Under the pieces are notes generated by a model. It was not told the origin of the DNA. It was given only the letters and a program-made list of their open reading frames with translations, and made no database searches. Shown here one piece after another: positions 53,315-60,829 of a stretch of 64,000 nucleotides of DNA (position 1 is the first letter of the stretch; each line of letters begins with the position of its first letter). Origin of the DNA: Lysinibacillus composti (GTDB lineage Bacteria; Bacillota; Bacilli; Bacillales_A; Planococcaceae); assembly GCF_016908465.1 (NCBI RefSeq), contig NZ_JAFBDY010000007.1, forward strand, positions 62,001 through 126,000, written 5' to 3'. Made by a program: the position numbers and the translations under genes.

Positions 53315-53509
53315 ATTTCGATTACGATAATTATATTTCTCTTCATTATCATTGTCCGCTTCATCGAATTGAATTGGGTCTGGGAAGCGCATATCCTCTT
53401 CAAGTTCTGACCCATCACGCATGCGTTCCATTTGCTTCCCTAGAAAAATTAAATCTCCCATATTATTGGTCATATATCCACTTGGTTCTTGTTGTTTATC
53501 ATTACCCAT
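53312..53509 (-). CDS. Small acidic hydrophilic protein, unknown
   Basis: A 65-residue protein with no membrane segment: GNDKQQEPSGYMTNNMGDLI, FLGKQMERMRDGSELEEDM, then FPDPIQFDEADNDNEEKYNY. The DPIQF phrase and strongly acidic end suggest a real conserved protein, but I recognise no family. A ribosome binding site GGAGG lies before the ATG at 53509. It converges with the acyl-CoA ligase. Confidence 0.6.
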   Translation of the reverse strand: MGNDKQQEPSGYMTNNMGDLIFLGKQMERMRDGSELEEDMRFPDPIQFDEADNDNEEKYNYRNRN

Positions 53510-53649
53510 AGTTTCATCAACCTCCTAAATATATTATCTCCGAGTAATGAGATTTGAACCGTCACTTAGGATATTTTAATGTAGTAAACTGGAAATAGTT
53601 GAGCTATACTAAGATGAGAGATTTTTTATAACATGAGGAGGACTCTTCC

Positions 53650-53739
53650 ATGAGCTTAATCTTAATTCTTATGGTTTGTATTTCATTCCTAGTTGCTATT
53701 TTCACAGCTGGTTATGAAGGCGACTATACAGAAAAATAA
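53650..53739 (+). CDS. 29-residue membrane peptide
   Basis: A short frame behind a strong GAGGAGG site reads MSLILILMVCISFLVAIFT, then AGYEGDYTEK: one membrane helix and an acidic outside or inside tail. A promoter-like region precedes it (TTGAGCTA...TACTAAGAT) and a strong terminator follows directly, so it is a self-contained transcription unit. I recognise no family. Such peptides are often regulators of membrane proteins or sporulation products; nothing here decides which. Confidence 0.6.
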   Translation: MSLILILMVCISFLVAIFTAGYEGDYTEK

Positions 53740-53758
53740 TCTCGCTAAAGCATTACGA

Positions 53759-53793
53759 ACAAAAAGGCAGCCGTTTATGGCTGCCTTTTTGTA
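53759..53793 (+). terminator. Terminator after the membrane peptide gene
   Basis: AAAAAGGCAGCC pairs with GGCTGCCTTTTT around GTTTAT. Confidence 0.93.
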
Positions 53794-53825
53794 TGTAATA
53801 AAACTTTCCGGGAAAAATATACTGC

Positions 53826-53854
53826 TTGACATATGCCGTTATACAAAATAGACT
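53826..53854 (+). promoter_or_regulatory. Promoter of the catechol dioxygenase gene
   Basis: TTGACA at 53826-53831 and TAGACT at 53849-53854 are 17 bp apart, about 55 bp before the start codon. In B. subtilis catDE is repressed by CatR, whose operator overlaps the promoter; I could not identify such an operator with confidence. Confidence 0.65.
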
Positions 53855-53909
53855 AAGTTACATAAAGTAAGTATATTGTAAAAAATAACTTCGTGGAGGA
53901 ATAAATACA

Positions 53910-54797
53910 ATGACTACTCATTTTCATAAAAAACCAAATATGTATGTTTCTCATGTTCAAATAAAAGTTTCAAATTTAGAACGTTCAATTGAATATTACA
54001 AAACAATTATTGGCTTTGAAGTACTTGAACAAACGGATAAAACAGCTTACCTAACTTTTGACGGTTCAACAAGTATTCTTTCTATAGAGGAAGTTCCAAA
54101 TGCACAACCATTACGCGGTGGTCAAACTGGACTTTACCACTTTGCCATTTTACTGCCGGAACGAAAAGATTTAGGAAACTTTATTGAACATTTAATTGAT
54201 AAAAATGTTCGCGTTGGAGCTGGTGATCACCACGTTAGTGAAGCTTTCTATTTAAACGATCCAGATGGTAACGGAATTGAAGTATATATTGACCGCCCTG
54301 AAGAAAACTGGATTTGGTTCGATAATGGTATGGTTCATATGACAACTGAACAAGTAAATGTACAATCTGTTCTTGCAGAAGCAGATGGTACATGGAATGG
54401 TCTACCAAATGGTACTGTAATGGGACATATCCACTTATCTGTTGCAGATTTAGCAGAAACTGAAAAATTCTATACTCAAGCTTTAGGTTATGAGGTGGTT
54501 ACTCGATATGGCGGCCAAGCATTATTCATTTCAACAGGTAAATACCATCACCACATCGGTTTAAACACTTGGAATAGCGCAGGTGGTACTCCAGTTCCTG
54601 AAAACGGTGTTGGCTTAAAATCATTTACGGTCGTTTTAGATAACGAACAACAAGCTGAAAAAATTAAAGCTAACTTAGCTGATATGGGGGCAAAAGTAGA
54701 ACCTTTCAATGGCGCTCCAACTCACGGAGGCAATCAAGCATTCTCTACTGTTGACCCTTCAGGTATTCGAATCGTCTTTACTTTTGATGGTGAATAA
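53910..54797 (+). CDS. Catechol-2,3-dioxygenase-like VOC protein (CatE/YfiE-like)
   Basis: The 295-residue protein has two glyoxalase/VOC modules. The first runs from about residue 12 to 128 (SHVQIKVSNLERSIEYYKTIIGF, then DPDGNGIEVYIDRPEENW); the second from about 165 to 292 (MGHIHLSVADLAETEKFYTQALGYEV, GKYHHHIGLNTWNS, DPSGIRIVFTFDG, read in parts). Metal ligands are probably H in GHIHLSV and YHHHIG and the Glu near the end region. It matches CatE and YfiE of B. subtilis, which open catechol rings and protect from catechol and related quinones. GTGGAGGAAT precedes the ATG. Confidence 0.87.
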   Translation: MTTHFHKKPNMYVSHVQIKVSNLERSIEYYKTIIGFEVLEQTDKTAYLTFDGSTSILSIEEVPNAQPLRGGQTGLYHFAILLPERKDLGNFIEHLIDKNVRVGAGDHHVSEAFYLNDPDGNGIEVYIDRPEENWIWFDNGMVHMTTEQVNVQSVLAEADGTWNGLPNGTVMGHIHLSVADLAETEKFYTQALGYEVVTRYGGQALFISTGKYHHHIGLNTWNSAGGTPVPENGVGLKSFTVVLDNEQQAEKIKANLADMGAKVEPFNGAPTHGGNQAFSTVDPSGIRIVFTFDGE

Positions 54798-54824
54798 GAT
54801 TCTTTAGCTTGCGATTTGATGTTT

Positions 54825-54929
54825 GGGGAGATATTGTCACAAGTTGGGGCGATACTTTCACAAATTGGTGTGATTTTGTCACAAGCTGGGCCGATTCTTT
54901 CACAAATAAGGAGGATCACTTCATATAGT
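54825..54929. repeat. 21-bp tandem array (TTTCACAA..TGGGGCGAT type)
   Basis: Four units of exactly 21 bp begin at 54825, 54846, 54867 and 54888, with a weaker fifth at 54909. Each has the plan GGGGCGATnnTnTCACAAnnT. It starts 28 bp after the dioxygenase stop codon. The period matches a second array at 55774 with an unrelated unit. The array ends before the terminator at 54943. Confidence 0.88.
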
Positions 54930-54940
54930 TAGCAAAATCA

Positions 54941-54986
54941 TAAAAGCATCTTTACTCAAATTTTTGAGCAAAGATGCTTTTATTTA
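54941..54986. terminator. Bidirectional terminator between the dioxygenase gene and trmL
   Basis: AAAAGCATCTTT.CTCAAA pairs with TTTGAG.AAAGATGCTTTT almost perfectly, with flanking A and T tracts. Confidence 0.92.
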
Positions 54987-55457
54987 TTTCAAACCTGGGT
55001 AATTTTGTTGTCTCAATGCTTCATAAATCACAATCGCCGCGGTATTTGATAAATTCAATGAACGCACTTTATCGCTTTGTGGAATACGTAAACATTTGTC
55101 ACGACGCTCATAAGCAAAGTCTTTAGGTAAACCTGTCGTTTCCTTCCCAAACATAAAGTAAATATCTTTTTCTTGATCACTAAAATCATGTGTTGTATAA
55201 GGTTCATCACTATATGTTTCGATTAAATAGAGATCGCCATCTTTAGCATAGTCGAGAAAATCCTCTAAACTATCGTGATAGAAAATATTTACGTCATTCC
55301 AATAATCTAATCCCGCGCGTTTCAGCATTTTATCATCCGTAGAAAATCCCAGAGGACGGATTAAATGTAATGCGGTATTTGTTCCAGCACAAGTTCGTGC
55401 AATATTCCCTGTATTCGCAGGAATTTCTGGTTGGTATAAAACAATATGCAATGGCAA
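54984..55457 (-). CDS. trmL: tRNA (cytidine/uridine-34-2'-O)-methyltransferase TrmL
   Basis: The 157-residue SpoU-family knot enzyme shows YQPEIPANTGNIARTCAGT, GLDYWNDVNIFYHDSL, FMFGKETTGLPKDF and the SAM-binding knot SDKVRSLNLSNTAAIVIYEAL (read in parts). It methylates the 2'-O of the wobble base in tRNA-Leu isoacceptors. Size and motifs match TrmL (CspR of B. subtilis). It lies beside queG, another wobble-base modification gene, as in B. subtilis, though a long repeat region now separates them. Confidence 0.94.
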   Translation of the reverse strand: MPLHIVLYQPEIPANTGNIARTCAGTNTALHLIRPLGFSTDDKMLKRAGLDYWNDVNIFYHDSLEDFLDYAKDGDLYLIETYSDEPYTTHDFSDQEKDIYFMFGKETTGLPKDFAYERRDKCLRIPQSDKVRSLNLSNTAAIVIYEALRQQNYPGLK

Positions 55458-55583
55458 AACTAGACACTTCCCTTAATTCATTTTTGCATTTTTTATAATT
55501 CTTCAACTAACTGACAAACATAAAACTAACTGACCACTTAGAAAACTTAAAGAGTCTAATTAGGATTTATAAGTGCAGCTTAG

Positions 55584-55761
55584 CTTGATGAAATCCCTTA
55601 TAGTGTTCAGACTCCTAATTATGGTCTTCATCGACTTGATGAAAACCTTTGCTACGGTTCGGTATTCCAGTTTTGGTCTTCATCGGCTTGATGAAGACCT
55701 TTTCTCTGATTCCGGTTCCTGATTTTGGTCTTCATCGGCTTGATTAAGACTTTTTTTGATC
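55584..55761. repeat. 51-52 bp tandem array with palindromic junctions (GGTCTTCATCGGCTTGATGAAGACC type)
   Basis: Units begin CTTGATGAA at 55584 (51 bp), 55635 (52 bp), 55687 (52 bp) and 55739 (partial). Each ends in GGTCTTCATCGG, so every junction makes the palindrome GGTCTTCATC, five bases, GATGAAGACC. Between junctions the units differ. The region lies between queG and trmL, 55458-55906, and contains no gene. Confidence 0.9.
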
Positions 55762-55773
55762 AGTTCAACAGCT

Positions 55774-55917
55774 TTTCGTCCGCATAGTCACTTGTTTCGT
55801 CCGTTCACGAGTTGATTTCGTCCGCTTAGCTGCCCGTTCCGTCCTTTCAGCCACATATTTCGTCCGCTCACGAGCTAATTTCCGCTCAGCTCCTCATTTC
55901 ATCTGTTCAAGACTTAA
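55774..55917. repeat. 21-bp tandem array (TTTCGTCCGCTCA type) running into the end of queG
   Basis: Units begin TTTCGTCCG or close variants at 55774, 55795, 55816, 55837, 55858, 55879 (18 bp, three bases lost) and 55897. The last, TTTCATCTGTTCAAGACTTAA, covers the queG stop codon at 55907-55909. Units vary in their second half. The period equals that of the 54825 array but the sequence is unrelated. Confidence 0.85.
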
Positions 55918-57040
55918 TCAACAAAAGCCCTTTTTCAATCTCCTTTAGTACCTCTACGTCCTTTTCTTTTTCAAGAGCCGTGCGTAATGCTTGTTCAGCT
56001 AAGGGTCCGCCGATTTTCCCTACTGCCCAGGCAGCAGTTCCTCGGATGACAGGGCGCTCATCTTTTTTCATTAACTCGACTAAATCTGGTACTGCATCTT
56101 GTTCCTTAAAGTGGGCCAACGCAATAATGGCATTACGCTGAATGGGTTTCTTCCCTCTCCAAGATCCAGACATTGGACCAAATTTTGATTTAAACTCTTT
56201 ATTTGAAATGTTTAATAATGGCTTCAATAAAGGTTTTGCTAATTCTGGATCAGGTTTGAATTCATCGTGAATCCAGTTAAACTTTCTTTTATTTTTAGGA
56301 CACACGGTTTGGCATGTATCACACCCGTAAATACGGTTACCGATTTCCCCACGAAATTCATCTGGCATAAAATCTTTTGTTTGCGTTAAAAAGGCAACGC
56401 AGTGTTGGGCATTTAGTTGCCCTGGCTGAACTAATGCACCTGTTGGGCAAACATCTAAGCAAAGTGTACAGTCGCCACATTCATTTTCGATTGGCTCATC
56501 TGGTTCAAACGGTATATTTGTAATCAACTCACCTAAATAGACATAAGATCCGAATTCAGGTGTAATAATTGAACAATTCTTTCCACTCCAACCGATTCCC
56601 GCACGTTCTGCAACTGCTCGGTCCACAAGTTCACCTGTATCAACCATTGATTTCAGTTTAACACCAGGAACTCTTTGTTCTAACCATTCTTCAATTAACT
56701 GTAGCCGTTCACGAACCGCAACATGATAATCGATTCCCCATGAAGCGCGAGCAAAGATTCCACGCCTTTCCCCTTTTTTTCCTGTCGGCGCATTCTCCAT
56801 TTTCGATGGATACGCAAGGGCTATAGCAATGATGCTTTGCGCTGAATCTAAAAGACGAAGTGGTTCCGTTCGCTTCTCTATATCTGATTCTTCAAATCCT
56901 GATTGGTAGCCTAACTCTTGTTGTCGCTTTAATCGGTTTTTTAATTCATTGAACGGTGATGCGGTTGTAAAACCAATTTTATCGACCCCAATCGATCTTG
57001 CGTATTCAATTAAGTCGGTTTGTAATTGTTGGACGTTCAC
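55907..57040 (-). CDS. queG: Epoxyqueuosine reductase
   Basis: The 377-residue enzyme performs the last step of queuosine synthesis, reducing epoxyqueuosine in tRNA with cobalamin and two iron-sulfur clusters. It shows KIGFTTASPFNELKNRL, ARASWGIDYHVAVRERL, the cluster motifs CGDCTLCLDVCPTGAL and CDTCQTVCPKN, and a C-terminal HEAT-like part (PDLVELMKKDERPVIRGTAAWAVGKIGG, read in parts). B. subtilis YhbA/QueG has the same length range and neighbour (trmL). The last codons and stop lie inside a 21-bp repeat unit, so the natural C-terminus may have been altered. Confidence 0.94.
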   Translation of the reverse strand: MNVQQLQTDLIEYARSIGVDKIGFTTASPFNELKNRLKRQQELGYQSGFEESDIEKRTEPLRLLDSAQSIIAIALAYPSKMENAPTGKKGERRGIFARASWGIDYHVAVRERLQLIEEWLEQRVPGVKLKSMVDTGELVDRAVAERAGIGWSGKNCSIITPEFGSYVYLGELITNIPFEPDEPIENECGDCTLCLDVCPTGALVQPGQLNAQHCVAFLTQTKDFMPDEFRGEIGNRIYGCDTCQTVCPKNKRKFNWIHDEFKPDPELAKPLLKPLLNISNKEFKSKFGPMSGSWRGKKPIQRNAIIALAHFKEQDAVPDLVELMKKDERPVIRGTAAWAVGKIGGPLAEQALRTALEKEKDVEVLKEIEKGLLLIKS

Positions 57041-57122
57041 CTTCGCATTCCGCTCCTTATTTTGGTAATATATAGATATTTCAATGATAATAGATTAATT
57101 TAAAAACTAGTAGGTGATCGAA

Positions 57123-57824
57123 TTGAAACTTTCCATCAATGATTCACTCTTTAATATTAATAGCCAACTAAAAATCGGCATGATCCATTATACCAAAATT
57201 GTCGTATCAGAATCTCCTCAAATGTTAAAAGGAAGAACTCGCCTTTATCAGGAAAATTTGTTTTTTGAACTTCAGGAAAAACCAGTAACAGAAAGACCGG
57301 GTATTGCGGAATGGCGGAAAGTGTGGAAATCCTTTGGAGCCGATCCAAATCGTTATCGTCACTCTGCCGAAAGCCTCATGCGTCGTATTGCTAAACAAAA
57401 TTACTTAGACCCTTTCCATACAGCAGTCGATCTAAATAATTTCTTTTCCTTACAATACGAGATTCCAATTGGGGTTTACGACGTCAACCAGATTCAAGGG
57501 GATGTTGTGCTAACTTTAGGTGAGGAAGAAACAGGTTATGAAGGATTGAATGGGCGATTCAACTCATTAAAAAACATTTTATGTAGTGTAGATGATTTAG
57601 GTCCATTTGGTAGTCCCTTTGTTGATTCTAAACGCACCGCAGTAACAGAACTGACAACGAAAGCTTTACAAATTTTTTATTTACATCCTTCTTTAGATGA
57701 AGATGAGTGCCAAAAACTACTAGTATCTGCAGGAAAAATGTTTAGTCAAGTCAGTGGCGGTGACTATGAAACAGCATTACTCTCTGTAAACAATCCAATG
57801 ATTTCAGTTCAAAGGGGCGAATAA
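57123..57824 (+). CDS. B3/B4 tRNA-binding domain protein
   Basis: The 233-residue protein contains the B3/B4 fold of phenylalanyl-tRNA synthetase beta subunits as a free protein: AEWRKVWKSFGADPNRYRHSAESLMRRI (read in parts), LDPFHTAVDLNNFFSLQYEIPIGVYD, and TALQIF-type end. Such free-standing proteins are thought to bind or edit tRNA or amino-acid adducts, but none of this type is well characterised. TTG 57123 follows AGGTGA by five bases; GTG 57114 overlaps that site. It is one base upstream of the next gene, so the two form an operon. Confidence 0.82.
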   Translation: MKLSINDSLFNINSQLKIGMIHYTKIVVSESPQMLKGRTRLYQENLFFELQEKPVTERPGIAEWRKVWKSFGADPNRYRHSAESLMRRIAKQNYLDPFHTAVDLNNFFSLQYEIPIGVYDVNQIQGDVVLTLGEEETGYEGLNGRFNSLKNILCSVDDLGPFGSPFVDSKRTAVTELTTKALQIFYLHPSLDEDECQKLLVSAGKMFSQVSGGDYETALLSVNNPMISVQRGE

Positions 57825-57825
57825 G

Positions 57826-58341
57826 ATGAAAACAATTCCACTTGCAGAAGCTGTAAAACTAAAAAGTATATTAACAAAGAAAATTTCAGAGTTAATAAAA
57901 GAAATTCACTTAGTGTCAAATGCAGTTGTTGAAAAAGGGAAAGATCCTAAGCCGTCTGGAAGAAAGTTAACTGAAGTCGAAGCTGAACTTGCGCAAGTGA
58001 GAAAGGATTCTAGAACTTTGGACAAACTAATCTATCGTGCTAATATAGATTATACACTCACATTTAAAGATGAAGAGCTTGCAATAGTTGAAGCAATTGA
58101 ATTAGCAAGTCAACTTCGTGCAGAGGCAAGTCTTTGTAAAGATCTTGGAATGGCTGAAAAAGAAACACTTTATCATAGCACTGGCGATAGTGTAATTTTT
58201 TATAAAATGGCCATGTACGACCCTGCTGAGTATCGACATCGAGCGAACGAACTAGAAAAAGAAGCTCACCGGTTATCCAATTTAATTAACGCGAAAAATT
58301 ATCAAGTCCAAGTTGAATTTGATGATTCGAGATATTTCTAG
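57826..58341 (+). CDS. Coiled-coil protein, DIP1984/DUF6847-like
   Basis: The 171-residue protein is almost all helical: LAEAVKLKSILTKKISELIKEI, PSGRKLTEVEAELAQVRKDS, then AEYRHRANELEKEAHRLSN. The start (AEAVKLKSIL) and the DKLIYRAN phrase recall DIP1984-type proteins, of unknown function. It follows the B3/B4 protein gene by one base. No catalytic motif is visible. The bases 58342-58538 after it hold hairpins (CTCGG/CCGAG at about 58360-58385; TAACGGTC.TGTC at 58388 with GACAGACGACCGTTA-like at 58518) but no gene. Confidence 0.6.
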   Translation: MKTIPLAEAVKLKSILTKKISELIKEIHLVSNAVVEKGKDPKPSGRKLTEVEAELAQVRKDSRTLDKLIYRANIDYTLTFKDEELAIVEAIELASQLRAEASLCKDLGMAEKETLYHSTGDSVIFYKMAMYDPAEYRHRANELEKEAHRLSNLINAKNYQVQVEFDDSRYF

Positions 58342-58538
58342 AAGTAAAATATTTTTTCCTCGGGGCGGTGAGAATCCAAACCGAGGCGTAACGGTCTGTC
58401 ATGATTGTCTTTTTATATACCTATAATGGTAAACCAATCACCATTGACCAGTTACCTTGTTACCTTTCACTAATTACCAACCGTAGTAAAAGCATACAAA
58501 ATGGATCAATAGTTTTTTTGAACAGACGACCGTTATGT

Positions 58539-58583
58539 AAAAAGGGCAACTCAAGGGGCGACCCTGAGTTTGCCCTTTTTTAT
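58539..58583. terminator. Bidirectional terminator before the LD-carboxypeptidase gene end
   Basis: AAAAAGGGCAACTCA pairs with TGAGTTTGCCCTTTTT around a GC-rich loop. Confidence 0.88.
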
Positions 58584-59498
58584 TTATTGAACGCCCGGTA
58601 ACAAACGAAGCCCTTTTTGATCTGCGTCTAAGATTGCTTCAACCCCTAATGGAATTGAAATATTAGGTTCACAATGCCCAATCATAAAGCCTGCCACTGC
58701 TGGTTTTCTAAGTGGTTTTAAATATTCATCAAATAGTCTCAACACATCTTCATTGCTTGTACCATCTTCTAGATTTGCAAAGTTGCCAATGACAAATCCA
58801 GCAGCATCATCTAACTTACGAGCAAGGCGCAGTTGATTTAACATGCCATCAATATTTTCTAATGACTCGCCTACATCTTCGAACAATAAAATTTTCCCTT
58901 TTGCATTAAGCTCAAATTTTGTACCTAGAGTGCTAACTAGACGTTGTAAGTTCCCGCCTGTTACTTCCCCACGAACTGAACCTGGAACGATTGTTTGAAG
59001 GGGTGAAATGTTTTCATCATATTGAATTTCTAATGGTGTAAACAATTGTTGAAACATCTTCTTCGATAAATCTGATAGTTCTTCTTTCGTAACGGAAGAT
59101 AACATTGGTCCATGGAAAGTAACAATATTTCCATATTCTGAAATAGCATTATGAAGATAAGTTACATCTGAAAAGCCCCAAAAGACTTTTGGGTTCTCTT
59201 CAAAAGACTGATAATCGATTTTATCGGCGATTCGAGCAGCCCCATAACCTCCACGAAGACAAAAGATTGCTTTTACCTCTGGGTCACGTACCATGCTATG
59301 TAAATCGTTTAAGCGTTCTTCATCTGTACCTGCTAAATAGTTTCCTGTTAACCCCACAGATTGACCAACTTTATAGTTTAAACCTAATTCCTTTAGTAGT
59401 GCTAATTTTCCAGGTAACTTTTCCATTGCTAAAGGGCTACTTAACGTAACAACCCCTACTGTATCCCCTACTCGTAAACGGTTAGGACGAATTTTCAT
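58584..59498 (-). CDS. LD-carboxypeptidase (peptidase family S66)
   Basis: The 304-residue protein has the S66 landmarks: VGVVTLSSPLA at the start, FCLRGGYGAARIADKIDY, the nucleophile Ser in FWGFSDVTYLHNAIS, the Glu region in LLFEDVGESLENIDGML and the His in GHCEPNISIPLG. Such enzymes remove the terminal D-Ala from muramoyl-tetrapeptides in the cytoplasm during cell-wall recycling; relatives (MccF) inactivate microcin C-type compounds. Nothing nearby favours the latter. Length and active-site residues are normal. Confidence 0.92.
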   Translation of the reverse strand: MKIRPNRLRVGDTVGVVTLSSPLAMEKLPGKLALLKELGLNYKVGQSVGLTGNYLAGTDEERLNDLHSMVRDPEVKAIFCLRGGYGAARIADKIDYQSFEENPKVFWGFSDVTYLHNAISEYGNIVTFHGPMLSSVTKEELSDLSKKMFQQLFTPLEIQYDENISPLQTIVPGSVRGEVTGGNLQRLVSTLGTKFELNAKGKILLFEDVGESLENIDGMLNQLRLARKLDDAAGFVIGNFANLEDGTSNEDVLRLFDEYLKPLRKPAVAGFMIGHCEPNISIPLGVEAILDADQKGLRLLPGVQ

Positions 59499-59632
59499 TT
59501 TGGTATTCCTCCATTCAGTATTAATGATGATTGTATCATATCGAATTATTATACTTTCAAAATATGGTTGAAGATTTTAAAGTTTTGTAGCTATAATTGT
59601 TTTATTATTTTGAATTTAAGGAGTCCTGTTTT

Positions 59633-60511
59633 ATGAAATTTCCACCATTTGTCTTACTAATCATCGCGACCTTACTCTGGGGAGGAAATTTTGTTATTGG
59701 ACGCGCGGTGACAGGGGAAATCCCCCCCTTTACCCTAGCATTCTTGAGATGGTGTCTTGCCTTTTTTGTGTTTCTTCCAATTTGTTATAAGCAATTAAAA
59801 CGAGATTGGCAACAGATTAAAGCACATTGGCCGATTGTTTTGGTTCTTGCGTTAACTGGGGTTGCTGCATTTAACACCCTAGTCTATATAGGTGTATATT
59901 CTACCACTTCCATTAATGCCTCATTAATGAATTCAACAACACCAATCTTTATCTACATCCTATCATTTATCTTTTTAAAAGAACGTCTAACAAAATATCA
60001 AATTATAGGCACCGCCATATCTTTAATTGGGGTAATATTTATTCTTTCTGGTGGTTCATTAGAAAGTATTCAACACTTTCACTTTAATAAAGGAGACTTG
60101 ATTGTTCTATTAGCCGTATTTTGTTGGAGTATTTATTCACTACTAGTCAAGCAATATAGTGATCGACTACCGGGGTACTCTACCTTTTTAGTAACTATTG
60201 CAATCGGAGCCATTATGTTATTACCCTTCACTTTCTATGAATGGTCCACATTATCAGGACCAATCGTCTGGTCTGGTAAAACTATTGGAGCAATTTTATA
60301 CGTAGGAATCTTAGCTTCTATTATTGCTTTCTTAAGCTGGAATAAAGGGGTTGTACAACTGGGGGCAAACCGCGCGAGTATTTATTTAAATTTCATCCCT
60401 GTATTTGCAACAATCTTTGCTACTTTATTCATTGGTGAAAGTCTACAATTAGCGCAAATCATTGGTGGCCTTGCTGTTATTTGTGGGGTGATCCTAACGA
60501 ATCGAAAATAA
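59633..60511 (+). CDS. EamA/DMT-family transporter
   Basis: From ATG 59633 (AAGGAG eight to nine bases ahead) the 292-residue protein has ten membrane helices in two EamA repeats: ATLLWGGNFVIGRAVTGEIPPFTLAFLRW in the first and LIVLLAVFCWSIYSLLVKQYSD in the second (read in parts), with the conserved NKGVVQLGANRASIYLNFIPVFA near the end. DMT transporters of this type export metabolites or amino acids. It is a single-gene unit; the substrate cannot be read from sequence. Confidence 0.88.
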   Translation: MKFPPFVLLIIATLLWGGNFVIGRAVTGEIPPFTLAFLRWCLAFFVFLPICYKQLKRDWQQIKAHWPIVLVLALTGVAAFNTLVYIGVYSTTSINASLMNSTTPIFIYILSFIFLKERLTKYQIIGTAISLIGVIFILSGGSLESIQHFHFNKGDLIVLLAVFCWSIYSLLVKQYSDRLPGYSTFLVTIAIGAIMLLPFTFYEWSTLSGPIVWSGKTIGAILYVGILASIIAFLSWNKGVVQLGANRASIYLNFIPVFATIFATLFIGESLQLAQIIGGLAVICGVILTNRK

Positions 60512-60617
60512 GTGTATGCTAATCAGGATTGTCTACAAAGCATATTTTCGATATATTGCTACTTCATTTTCCATTATTTATGTAAAATCATTAAATTATT
60601 CAAAAAAGATTGTATTT

Positions 60618-60640
60618 TCCTCAGAAATTAGTATAATTTA
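60618..60640 (+). promoter_or_regulatory. Promoter of the manganese riboswitch-terC transcript
   Basis: TTGTAT at about 60611-60616 and TATAAT at about 60633-60638 are 16 bp apart, placing the start of transcription just before the riboswitch. Confidence 0.6.
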
Positions 60641-60654
60641 ATATAAGTTAGTTG

Positions 60655-60798
60655 AATCAAAGGGGAGTAGTTTTAACAATAAAGCCGTCATTTCATGGGT
60701 AAGCCCATCGGTTTTATTGGCGACTTCGTGTTGTTAACAAGACCTTTGAATTATGAACTGTTTTTTTTGGTTCATAATTCAAAGGTCTTTACTTTTTC
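60655..60798 (+). promoter_or_regulatory. yybP-ykoY (Mn2+) riboswitch with terminator
   Basis: The leader has the family signature AAAGGGGAGTAG (60659-60670), the stem with AAAGCCGTCATTTCATGGG and CCCATCGG, and the closing GGCGACTTCGTGTTGTTAAC. A perfect 18-bp terminator hairpin follows (60741-60758 with 60770-60787), then TTTACTTTTT. The aptamer end overlaps the left arm region closely enough for a switch. In B. subtilis and other bacteria this class turns on Mn2+ exporters when Mn2+ is high, by preventing termination. The gene behind it is terC-like, as expected. Confidence 0.93.
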
Positions 60799-60829
60799 TG
60801 AGATTTAATAATTTTATAGGAGGTTTAAA

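Noticed and set aside
54734-54919. Minus-strand reading frame with a seven-residue repeat over the 21-bp array
   Set aside because: It starts in the array, overlaps the dioxygenase gene end on the other strand, has no ribosome binding site and owes its repeat to the 21-bp DNA period.
55584-55917. CRISPR array
   Set aside because: The constant parts are palindromic junctions only 25 bp long at most, the interiors are related to each other, periods of 52 and 21 bp do not fit repeat-spacer units, and no cas genes are present.
58355-58400. FMN riboswitch
   Set aside because: GGGGCGGTGAGAATCC superficially recalls the RFN element, but the other conserved stems are missing and no riboflavin gene follows.
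58401-58601. 66-codon plus-strand frame before the LD-carboxypeptidase gene
   Set aside because: It crosses a strong terminator and the folded stretch 58388-58540 and lacks a ribosome binding site.
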